From Gaiellasilicea sp963806955 (GTDB lineage Bacteria > Actinomycetota > Thermoleophilia > Gaiellales > Gaiellaceae): 64,000 bases of DNA. A model generated the notes under the pieces. That model worked only from the letters and a program-made list of their open reading frames with translations. It was not told where the DNA came from and ran no database searches. Every line of letters starts with the position of its first letter. The first letter of the stretch is position 1. The stretch covers positions 744,001 to 808,000 of the forward strand of contig CAWDZG010000001.1 in assembly GCA_963806955.1 (NCBI GenBank), in the 5' to 3' direction. Made by a program: the position numbers and the translations under genes. This document shows positions 17,243 to 24,226 of this stretch, piece after piece.

Positions 17243-18438
17243 GTCGCCGCCGGCTGCCCGCCGCGCTGCTGCTGGCGCTCGCCGCCGCCGCCTGGGCCCT
17301 AGCCGCGGCCTGGCTCTGGCGGACAAGCGTCCCTGACGGTCTCAGCCTCCAACCCGTCGAGCTCGGGATCGACCCGCAGGTCGTGGACCGCGCGAAAGAC
17401 TACGAGCGCTTCTTCCGGATCGACTTCGCGGTCTCGCAGCTCGTGCTGCTCGGCGTGCTGGCGCTCTACGCCTGGAAGGGCGTCCGCTTCGTGCGCGAGT
17501 CGGCCGCGGGCCGGATCGGCACGGGGATGCTGCTGGCGATGCTCGGGCTCGCGCTCGTCTGGCTCTCGCAGGTGCCGTTCCGCCTGCTCGAGGTCTGGTG
17601 GCGGCGCCGCTACGACCAGACCGAGAGCGGCTACGTCGAGACCCTCTTCGCGAACTGGCTCGAGCTCGGAGCGGAGTTCCTCTTCGTCAGCTTCGCGCTC
17701 GTCGTCGTGATGGCGCTCGCCGGACCGTTTCCGCGGCGCTGGTGGATCGCCGCGGCGCCCGTCTTCACGGCGCTCGCCGCGCTCTTCGGGTTCATCTTCC
17801 CGTACCTCTCCGCGACCGAGCCGCTCGACCGGCCCACGCTCGAGGCGACCGCGGAGACGTACGCGCGCGCCCAGGGGATCGAGCCGGTCGAGCTACGCGA
17901 GGAGGACGTGACCGACTTCACGAGCGCGCCGAACGCGTATGCGGTCGGCTTCGGGCCGACACGCCGGATCGTCTTCTGGAACACCCTGCTCGACGGGGCC
18001 TTCACGCGAGACGAGATCAACGTCGTGCTCGCGCACGAGCTCGCCCACCACTCCGAGGACCACCTCGTCGAGAGCATCGGCTGGTCGGCGCTCTTCGCCT
18101 TCCCCGGCGCCTGGCTGATCGCGCTCGCGACGAGGCGGCGCGGCGGGATGGCGCGGGCCGAGGCCGTCCCGCTCTCGCTGCTCGTGCTCGTCGCGCTGAA
18201 CCTGGCGGCGGTGCCGATCTACAACGTGATCTCGCGCCACCTCGAGCAGGAAGCGGACTGGGTCGCGCTCGAGACGACGCGCGACCCGGCGGCCGCGGCG
18301 GACCTCTTCCGAGGCTTCACGGTCGAGTCGCTGAACGACCCGACTCCGCCCGAGTGGGCACACCTCCTGTTCGACAGCCACCCCAGCGTCGAGCAGCGGA
18401 TCGAGCTGGCCGAAGCCTGGCGCGTGCGCCGTCGCTAG
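17239..18438 (+). CDS. M48 family membrane zinc metalloprotease (Ste24/HtpX-like)
   Basis: Membrane peptidase of about 399 aa. The zinc motif is HELAHH at about residue 266 and the third ligand is in the downstream EQEADWVALE; NAYAVGFGPTRRIVFWNTLL precedes them, as in CAAX-protease-like members. Several membrane helices precede and flank the active site. No ATG/GTG/TTG lies in a sensible place. The best start is CTG at 17239, which overlaps the preceding stop (CTGA) and gives a full hydrophobic leader LPAALLLALAAAAWALAAAW. The 3' end shares CTAG with the convergent ETF-QO gene. Confidence 0.85.
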   Translation: MSRRRLPAALLLALAAAAWALAAAWLWRTSVPDGLSLQPVELGIDPQVVDRAKDYERFFRIDFAVSQLVLLGVLALYAWKGVRFVRESAAGRIGTGMLLAMLGLALVWLSQVPFRLLEVWWRRRYDQTESGYVETLFANWLELGAEFLFVSFALVVVMALAGPFPRRWWIAAAPVFTALAALFGFIFPYLSATEPLDRPTLEATAETYARAQGIEPVELREEDVTDFTSAPNAYAVGFGPTRRIVFWNTLLDGAFTRDEINVVLAHELAHHSEDHLVESIGWSALFAFPGAWLIALATRRRGGMARAEAVPLSLLVLVALNLAAVPIYNVISRHLEQEADWVALETTRDPAAAADLFRGFTVESLNDPTPPEWAHLLFDSHPSVEQRIELAEAWRVRRR

Positions 18439-20135
18439 GTCAGCGTGTACTCGGGGCCGGAGCCGCCCTCGGGCGGTGTGAGCCGGCCGCCCTTGGCGGT
18501 GATCGCGCCGCACTGGACGCAGTTGGACGGGTTGACCTCGACGTGGACGAGCCCGCCATCGGCCTCGCCGCCCACCTCGTAGACCTGCGCCGGGCACATG
18601 TTCACCCAGAGCTCGGCGAGCTCGCGCGGCACGGTCTTTTGGAGCTTGAGGTGGCTCGGCTGGTCGTCGCGCGTCCGGTTGCCGGAGAGGAAGACGGAAG
18701 AGAGCTTGTCGAAGGTGAGCTTCCCGTCGGGCGTCGGGTAGCGCGTCGCGCGGTCGGTCCGGATCAGCGTCCGGTCGGCGTTCGGCTCGGTGGAGTAGTC
18801 CTTCGGCGGCAGCTTCCCCTTCGAGATGGTCTGCGCGCTTGCGAGCGCACCGCCCATGAAGAAGCCCTTGTCGAAGACCTGGCGCATGTTCCGGACGGCA
18901 TGCAGGTCGTCCAGCACGTAGCTCGCACGGAGCGCCTCGTCGTAGGAGTCGAGCGCGCCGACACGTGCCGGCGACTCGCCGCGCTGCAGCGAGCGGAACG
19001 CGGTCTCGGCGGCCAGGATCCCCGACTCGATCGCGTAGTGGATCCCCTTCAGGGTCGGCACGTTGACGAGGCCCGCGCTCTCGCCCGCGAGCAGGAGCCC
19101 AGGTGCGTTGAACCGCTTCGGCAGGGCGTGGAAGCCGCCCTCCGTGATCGTCTTGGCGCCCCACGCGATCCGTTCGCCGCCGCGGAGGATCTTCCGCACG
19201 AGGCGGTGGGTCTTGAACTCCTGCAGCACGTCGTGGACGGAGAACTCGACGTCGCGGTACTCGAGCCCGGCGACGAAGCCGATCGACACCATGTCGTCGC
19301 CCATCGGATAGATGAAGGAGCCGCCGAACTCGCCGTACTTCGCGCGCTTGCGCAGCGGCCAGCCCATCGTGTGGACGATGTGGTCGAGCTGCTTCGGCAC
19401 CTTCCAGACCTCCTTGACGCCGAGCGCCCAGATCTGCGGCTGCGCTCCCTCGAGCCCGAAACGGTCGATCGCAGCGCCGGTGAGGTGGCCCTGCGTCCCC
19501 TCGGCGAGGACGGTCAACCTGGCGACGATGTCGGAGCCAGGCTCGTGTGTGCCGAGCGGCTTGCCGTCGCGGCCGAGCCCCTTCGCACCCGTGCGGATCC
19601 CGTGCACACGGCCGTCGGCGACGAGCAACTGCTGCGCGTCGGTCTCCGGCAGCACCGCGGCGCCACTCGCCTCGGCCTGCTCGGCGAGGAAGCGCGCGAG
19701 CTGCGAGACGGAGACGATCCAGTTGCCGTGGTTGCGCATGGTCGGCGGCGGCGGGATCCGGAGCGCCGCTCCCTTCGAGAGCACGTAGACCGCCTCGCCG
19801 TGCACCTCGCCGTAGCGCGGCACGTCGTCCAGTCCCGGCCGGTCCTTGAAGAGCTTGCGCAGCGCGCGCGGGTTGACGACCGCGCCGGAGAGGAGGTGCG
19901 AGCCCGGGGCCTTCCCCTTCTCGACCACGGCGACGGGGACGTCGCCGAGGCGCTCGGCCGTCTCGGGCGACTCCTCGAGCAGCTGGCCGAGCCGGATCGC
20001 GCAGGCGAGCCCGGCCGGGCCGCCGCCGACGATCAGGACGCCGACCTCGATCCGCTCGTCGGCCGGATCGGACGGTGCCGCGATCGCCTCGGACGGGGAG
20101 TACGGCGGCGGGTAGTCGGCCGGCCTGACGCTCAC
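18435..20135 (-). CDS. etfD: Electron-transfer flavoprotein:quinone oxidoreductase
   Basis: Membrane-associated FAD/FeS enzyme that passes electrons from ETF to quinone. The 566-aa protein has FAD motif VGVLIVGGGPAGLACAIRLG near 32 and FAD-contact segments GSHLLSGAVVNPRAL and NAPGLLLAGESAGLVNVPTL. The ferredoxin-like C-terminus has CPAQVYEV and NCVQCGAIT. In the mitochondrial enzyme the last motif is C-x2-C-x2-C; here the third position is Ile545, leaving three visible cluster cysteines. GTG at 20135 overlaps the etfA stop. The operon order is etfB-etfA-this gene. Confidence 0.92.
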   Translation of the reverse strand: MSVRPADYPPPYSPSEAIAAPSDPADERIEVGVLIVGGGPAGLACAIRLGQLLEESPETAERLGDVPVAVVEKGKAPGSHLLSGAVVNPRALRKLFKDRPGLDDVPRYGEVHGEAVYVLSKGAALRIPPPPTMRNHGNWIVSVSQLARFLAEQAEASGAAVLPETDAQQLLVADGRVHGIRTGAKGLGRDGKPLGTHEPGSDIVARLTVLAEGTQGHLTGAAIDRFGLEGAQPQIWALGVKEVWKVPKQLDHIVHTMGWPLRKRAKYGEFGGSFIYPMGDDMVSIGFVAGLEYRDVEFSVHDVLQEFKTHRLVRKILRGGERIAWGAKTITEGGFHALPKRFNAPGLLLAGESAGLVNVPTLKGIHYAIESGILAAETAFRSLQRGESPARVGALDSYDEALRASYVLDDLHAVRNMRQVFDKGFFMGGALASAQTISKGKLPPKDYSTEPNADRTLIRTDRATRYPTPDGKLTFDKLSSVFLSGNRTRDDQPSHLKLQKTVPRELAELWVNMCPAQVYEVGGEADGGLVHVEVNPSNCVQCGAITAKGGRLTPPEGGSGPEYTLT

Positions 20136-21094
20136 GACTTCCGAGCCTGCAGGAGCTCGGTCAGCTTGGGCACGATCGCGTGCAGGTCGCCGACGACACC
20201 GAGGTCGGCGAACTCGAAGATCGGTGCGTTCGGATCCTTGTTGATCGCGACGATCGTCTTCGAGCTCTGCATCCCGACCTTGTGCTGGATCGCGCCGGAG
20301 ATGCCGCAGGCGACGTAGAGCGTCGGCGAGACCGACTTGCCGGTCTGCCCGACCTGCGTGGAGTACGGGTACCAGCCGGCGTCGACGACGGCGCGGGTCG
20401 CGGCGACGGCGCCGCCGAGCGCCTTGGCGAGCTCCTCGAGCAGGCCGAACTTCTCCGGCTCGCCGAGCCCGCGGCCGCCGGCGACGATCACCTTCGCGTC
20501 CTCGATCGAGGGACCGCTCTCCTCGGCGTGCGCCTGCTCGACCATCTCGGCGGCGAGCGAGTGCTCCTGCAGCTCGACGTCGAAGCGCTCGACCGCCCCC
20601 GCCGCCGACTGCTCGGACGGGTCGAAGGCGCCGGAGCGGAAGAGGCCGATGCGCGGCGTCGCGGTCCAGCCGACGTCGACGACGACGGAGTCGCCGAGCG
20701 CGGACTGCTTGCCGACGAGCGCGTCGCCGTCGAGCGCGACGTCGGTCAGCTGCCAGTTCAGGCCGGCCTCGAGCCGCGCCGCGAGCCCGGCGGCGATGTC
20801 CGCGGCGAGGATCGACTGGGCGAAGAGGATCGTGTCGGCTCCGTGCTCCGCGACGAGCTGCGCGATCGCGTCGACGCGCGGCTGCGGCAGCGGAGCCTCG
20901 AGCTTGGGGTCGTCGGCGACGTACACGGTCGCCGCGCCCCACGCGCCCGCCTGCGCGGCGAGACCCTCGACGCCCGAGCCGACGATCACGCCGGTGACGT
21001 CGCCGGCACCCAGCGAGGCCGCCTTCGAGAGCACGGCGAGCGAGCTCTTCTGCAGCTCGCCGCCGTGATGCTCGAGGAAGACGAGGATGCTCAG
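20132..21094 (-). CDS. etfA: Electron transfer flavoprotein alpha subunit
   Basis: FAD-binding subunit of ETF, the electron acceptor for acyl-CoA dehydrogenases. The protein is 320 aa if it starts at CTG 21094, which overlaps the etfB stop (CTGA) and restores the conserved opening SILVFLEHHGGELQKSSLAV. The first GTG (about 21034) would delete that strand. The FAD motif is near the end: VGQTGKSVSPTLYVACGISG, then AIQHKVGMQSSKTIVAINKD. It is co-translated with etfB and ETF-QO. Confidence 0.94.
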   Translation of the reverse strand: MSILVFLEHHGGELQKSSLAVLSKAASLGAGDVTGVIVGSGVEGLAAQAGAWGAATVYVADDPKLEAPLPQPRVDAIAQLVAEHGADTILFAQSILAADIAAGLAARLEAGLNWQLTDVALDGDALVGKQSALGDSVVVDVGWTATPRIGLFRSGAFDPSEQSAAGAVERFDVELQEHSLAAEMVEQAHAEESGPSIEDAKVIVAGGRGLGEPEKFGLLEELAKALGGAVAATRAVVDAGWYPYSTQVGQTGKSVSPTLYVACGISGAIQHKVGMQSSKTIVAINKDPNAPIFEFADLGVVGDLHAIVPKLTELLQARKS

Positions 21095-21870
21095 ATCAGC
21101 CTCTTCTCGGCCAGGAAGGCGACGATCTGCTCGGCGGCGCTGCCGTCGTCCTCGATCTTGCGGGTGTCGCCGCGGGGCGGCGGGTCGGAGAGGGCCAGCA
21201 CCTCGGTCCGGGAGCCCTGCGCGCCGGCGGTCGCGGCGTCCACGCCGAGGTCGGCGAGCGAGACGGTCTCCTGCGGCTTCGACTTGGCGCCCATGATCCC
21301 CTTCAGCGACGGGTAGCGCGGCTCGTTGATCGAGTCGGCGACGGCGACGACCGCCGGCAGCGGTGCGCGGATCACGTCGTAGCCGAACTCGGTCTGGCGC
21401 TTGCCGGTGAGCGAGCCGCCGTCGAGCGTCAGCTCGGCGACCTGCGAGATGACCGGGCGCTTCAGCCGCTCGGCGACGGCGGCCCAGAGGACGGCGCCGT
21501 CCGAGTCGGAGGACTGCTGGCCGAAGAGGACGAGGTCGGGCTGCTCGCGCTCGAGCGCCTTCGCGAGCGTGAGGCTGGTGGCGACGAGGTCGGAGCCCGC
21601 CGCACCCTCGTCGGCGACGAGGACAGCGCGGTCGGCACCCATGGCGAGCGCCTTGCGCAGCGAGTTGAGCGCGCGCTCGGGCCCCATCGAGATCACGACG
21701 ACCTCGCCCTCGCCGCTCGCGTCCTTCAGTCGCAGCGCCTCCTCGACGGCGTTCGCGTCGAACGCGTTCAGCGCACCCTCGCCGGAGCGGTCGAGCCGCT
21801 TCGTCCCCGGATCGATCCGCTTGTGGGCGGTCGCGTCCGGAACCTCCTTCACGCAGACGGCGATCTTCAT
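21091..21870 (-). CDS. etfB: Electron transfer flavoprotein beta subunit
   Basis: AMP-binding subunit of ETF, 259 aa. MKIAVCVKEVPDATAHKRID is the standard opening, NAFDANAVEEALRLKD and the ETF-beta signature region VAVADSINEPRYPSLKGIMG follow. First gene of etfB-etfA-etfD; TAGAGT lies 8 nt upstream of the ATG at 21870. It would serve the acyl-CoA dehydrogenase encoded at 50469-51632 and others elsewhere. Confidence 0.96.
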   Translation of the reverse strand: MKIAVCVKEVPDATAHKRIDPGTKRLDRSGEGALNAFDANAVEEALRLKDASGEGEVVVISMGPERALNSLRKALAMGADRAVLVADEGAAGSDLVATSLTLAKALEREQPDLVLFGQQSSDSDGAVLWAAVAERLKRPVISQVAELTLDGGSLTGKRQTEFGYDVIRAPLPAVVAVADSINEPRYPSLKGIMGAKSKPQETVSLADLGVDAATAGAQGSRTEVLALSDPPPRGDTRKIEDDGSAAEQIVAFLAEKRLI

Positions 21871-21878
21871 CGCGGCGG

Positions 21879-21884
21879 ACTCTA
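21879..21884 (-). promoter_or_regulatory. Putative leaderless -10 box (TAGAGT) of the etf operon
   Basis: Minus-strand TAGAGT ends 8 nt before the etfB ATG. The rest of the 131-nt gap (to 22001) holds a TAGGCT about 30 nt before the M23 peptidase start, a possible leadered promoter for that gene. Confidence 0.45.
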
Positions 21885-22001
21885 ACGATGCGCCGCGGCC
21901 CGGCTTCGGGAGATCCGTCCGCGTGCAGGTCTTACCCCTTTCGAGCAACATTCGCCGCAGACCCTGCTAGGCTTGCGCACTTCGAGCGCGACCCGGACCT
22001 C

Positions 22002-22895
22002 ATGACCTTCCGCCGGCCGACAGCCCGAGGAGCACTCCTCACCACGATCGCACTCCTGCTCAGCGCAGGTGTGGCGGCCGCGACGGCCGATGCGAAGGTG
22101 CCCCGGCTCGTCTTCCCCGTGCTCGGCGAAGCCGCCTACGGCAACGACTTCGGCGACGCCCGCGGCCAGGGCGGCCACGAGGGGAACGACATCATGGCGC
22201 CGCGCAGGGCCCTCGCCCTCGCCGCGGAGGCAGGCACCGTCAAGTTCCACACGACATCCGCTCGCGCCGGCTGCATGCTCTACCTCGACGGCAAGAGCGG
22301 CACCGAGTATCTCTACATCCACCTGAACAACGACCTCACCGCGAGCAACGACAACCGGGGCACGTGCGTGCCCGGCGTCGCGTACGCGAAGGGCCTGAGG
22401 AGCGGCGACAAGGTCGCGGCCGGCGAGGCGATCGCCTACGTCGGCGACTCCGGCGACGCGAACGGCATCAATCCGCATCTCCACTTCGAGGTGCACCCGA
22501 ACGGCGCCGGCGCAGCCAATCCCTACCGGTACCTGAACCGGGCGAAGCGGCTCCTCTTCGCTGCGACGCGCGGCACGACCTTCACGCTGGCGCTGACCGG
22601 AACGGTCGCGAACGCAGCCGGCGAGGACCTGCAGCTCACCGTCGACCAGGTGCGGCAGTGGCCCGGCGGCCGCAAGGTCAAGGCTGCCGGACAGAAGATC
22701 CCGGTCGCCGTGCCCGAGACCGCGTCGATCGAGGGCGTCGGCGGCGCCGCCGGATTGCCGCCCTTCCCGTCGCTCGACCTGCTCACGAAGGGCCTCGCCG
22801 TCACCGTCTGGACCGAGCCGGCGAAGGTGACCTTCGCCGCCCAGGCCGGCGTCAAGGGGACGCTCGAGGCGTCCCGCGTCGTCGTCAAGCCGTAG
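22002..22895 (+). CDS. Secreted M23-family peptidase (LytM-like)
   Basis: A 297-aa exported protein with signal peptide (about 1-31, MTFRRPTARGALLTTIALLL onward). The M23 domain has the first zinc motif in GGHEGNDIMAPRRA (H..x..D) and the second in NPHLHFEVHPNG (H-x-H), enclosing GDKVAAGEAIAYVGDSG. All three zinc ligands are visible, so an active peptidoglycan endopeptidase is plausible. The roughly 110-aa C-terminal part is beta-rich and unrecognised. It is divergent from etfB, and a REP-like core lies 40 nt after its stop. Confidence 0.88.
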   Translation: MTFRRPTARGALLTTIALLLSAGVAAATADAKVPRLVFPVLGEAAYGNDFGDARGQGGHEGNDIMAPRRALALAAEAGTVKFHTTSARAGCMLYLDGKSGTEYLYIHLNNDLTASNDNRGTCVPGVAYAKGLRSGDKVAAGEAIAYVGDSGDANGINPHLHFEVHPNGAGAANPYRYLNRAKRLLFAATRGTTFTLALTGTVANAAGEDLQLTVDQVRQWPGGRKVKAAGQKIPVAVPETASIEGVGGAAGLPPFPSLDLLTKGLAVTVWTEPAKVTFAAQAGVKGTLEASRVVVKP

Positions 22896-22935
22896 CGCGC
22901 CTCAAACGGCCGTGGCTATCCGTCAACGGCGCTTG

Positions 22936-22950
22936 CGGGGACTGTCCCCG
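22936..22950. repeat. REP-like palindrome core (second copy)
   Basis: CGGGGAC-T-GTCCCCG, 7-nt arms around one base, in the 95-nt gap between the M23 peptidase and the mutase B12-subunit gene (convergent ends). It has the same core as 12465-12499. A second inverted repeat, CGTCCG (22949-22954) with CGGACG (22971-22976), follows. Together they could terminate both genes. Confidence 0.6.
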
Positions 22951-22990
22951 TCCGCGCGGTTGACGAAGAACGGACGCTGGCCGGAAGCAG

Positions 22991-23386
22991 CTAGGCGGGG
23001 AGCTTCGCGCGGAGGAAGTCGACGATCTCGCTCGTCGGCGCCCCCGGAGTGAAGACCGCGGCGACGCCCTGGCTCTTGAGCTCGTCGGCATCGTCGGCCG
23101 GGATCGTCCCGCCGACGACGACGACCACATCGTCGATCCCGTTCTCCTTCAGCCCCTCGAGGATCCGCGGCACGAGCGTCATGTGCGCGCCGGAGAGGAT
23201 CGAGATCCCCACCGCGTCGGCGTCCTCCTGGATCGCCGTCTCGACGATCTGCTCCGGCGTCTGGTGCAGACCTGTATAGATCACTTCCATGCCCGCGTCG
23301 CGAAGCGCCCGCGCGATGATCTTCGCGCCCCGGTCGTGGCCGTCGAGGCCGGGCTTCGCGATCACTACTCGAATCTTCCGCGCCAT
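22991..23386 (-). CDS. Methylmalonyl-CoA mutase, separate B12-binding subunit
   Basis: A 131-aa stand-alone cobalamin-binding domain. IRVVIAKPGLDGHDRGAKII holds D-x-H-x-x-G, whose histidine replaces the lower axial base. ISILSGAHMTLVPRI and VVVGGTIPADDADEL complete the flavodoxin-like fold. It pairs with the catalytic subunit at 24227-25894, as in archaeal and some actinobacterial split mutases. An MBL-fold gene on the other strand lies between them. ATG at 23386, TATACT box 9 nt upstream. Confidence 0.93.
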   Translation of the reverse strand: MARKIRVVIAKPGLDGHDRGAKIIARALRDAGMEVIYTGLHQTPEQIVETAIQEDADAVGISILSGAHMTLVPRILEGLKENGIDDVVVVVGGTIPADDADELKSQGVAAVFTPGAPTSEIVDFLRAKLPA

Positions 23387-23394
23387 CGCGTCGG

Positions 23395-23401
23395 CAGTAT
23401 A
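23395..23401. promoter_or_regulatory. Overlapping divergent -10 boxes of the B12 subunit and the MBL-fold gene
   Basis: Minus strand TATACT (23396-23401) ends 9 nt before the ATG at 23386. On the plus strand CAGTAT (23395-23400), a weaker match, ends 6 nt before the ATG at 23407. The gap is 20 nt. Confidence 0.4.
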
Positions 23402-23406
23402 GGGCG

Positions 23407-24129
23407 ATGCAGCTGACCGTCATCGGGTGCTCACCCGCCTGGCCGAACCCCGGCGGCGCGCACTCCGGCTACCTCATTGAAGGGCCGGGCAGGTTGCTGC
23501 TCGACTGCGGGCCCGGCGTGTTGCCGCGGCTGCGCGAGACCGAGAACTGGCCGCAGGTCGACGCGATCGTGATCACCCACTTCCACCTCGACCACTGGGG
23601 CGACCTCGTGCCGTGGGTCTGGGGGACGATGTACGGCCTCGGCGCCGAGGGCCCGCAGCCCGAGCTCTGGCTGCCGCCGGGCGGCGGCGAGTATCTCTCG
23701 AAGCTCGGGAGCCGGCTCGGCTTCCCGGACATGTTCGAGCGCACGTTCCGCATCCGCCACTACGAGGACGACACCCCGTTCGAGGCCGCCGGCCTGACGG
23801 TGACGGCGCTGCGGCTGCCGCACTACACGCTCGAGACGTACGGGCTGCGCGTGGACAACGCACGGCGGACGCTCGCCTACTCGGGCGACGCCGGCCCCAG
23901 CGACCGGCTCGTGGAGCTGGCGCGCGACGTCGATCTTTTCCTCTGCGAGGCGACGCTCGAGCGTGGCGAGCTCGACGGCGAGCCGCGCGGGCATCTCTCC
24001 GCCGACGAGGCCATCGCGGCCTACGAGGAGTCGGGGGCGAAGCGGTTGCTGCTGACGCACCGTCCCGCAGAGCTCGCGCTCGACGACAGCCTCGAGCGCG
24101 CCTACGACGGCATGCAGCTCGACGTCTGA
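23407..24129 (+). CDS. MBL-fold metallo-hydrolase
   Basis: A 240-aa soluble metallo-beta-lactamase-fold hydrolase of the RNase Z/AIM-1-like outgroup. The metal motif is IVITHFHLDHWGDLVPWVWG (H-x-H-x-D-H), with later ligands in LAYSGDAGPSDRLVELA and the final histidine in LLLTHRPAE. AHSGYLIEGPGRLLLDCGPG is the usual second strand. The substrate cannot be deduced. It lies between, and opposite to, the two methylmalonyl-CoA mutase genes. Confidence 0.88.
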   Translation: MQLTVIGCSPAWPNPGGAHSGYLIEGPGRLLLDCGPGVLPRLRETENWPQVDAIVITHFHLDHWGDLVPWVWGTMYGLGAEGPQPELWLPPGGGEYLSKLGSRLGFPDMFERTFRIRHYEDDTPFEAAGLTVTALRLPHYTLETYGLRVDNARRTLAYSGDAGPSDRLVELARDVDLFLCEATLERGELDGEPRGHLSADEAIAAYEESGAKRLLLTHRPAELALDDSLERAYDGMQLDV

Positions 24130-24155
24130 GGCGCAGGCTCGTGTTCCGCCGCTTT

Positions 24156-24176
24156 GAGGGCCGCTGGCGGCCCCTT
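24156..24176. terminator. Hairpin after the MBL-fold gene
   Basis: GGGCCGC at 24158-24164 and GCGGCCC at 24167-24173 form a GC-rich stem 27 nt after the MBL stop, followed by CTTC rather than a T-tract. It may act as a rho-independent-like terminator between convergent genes. Confidence 0.45.
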
Positions 24177-24190
24177 CAGGGGTCTTGCGC

Positions 24191-24220
24191 GATGAGCCTC
24201 CGCTCCTGCGGATGCTCATC
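24191..24220. terminator. Second hairpin between convergent genes
   Basis: GATGAGC-N-TCCGC pairs with GCGGA-N-GCTCATC over exactly 30 nt with one mismatch, ending 6 nt before the mutase stop at 24227. Its symmetry would suit bidirectional termination. Confidence 0.45.
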
Positions 24221-24226
24221 CTGCGC

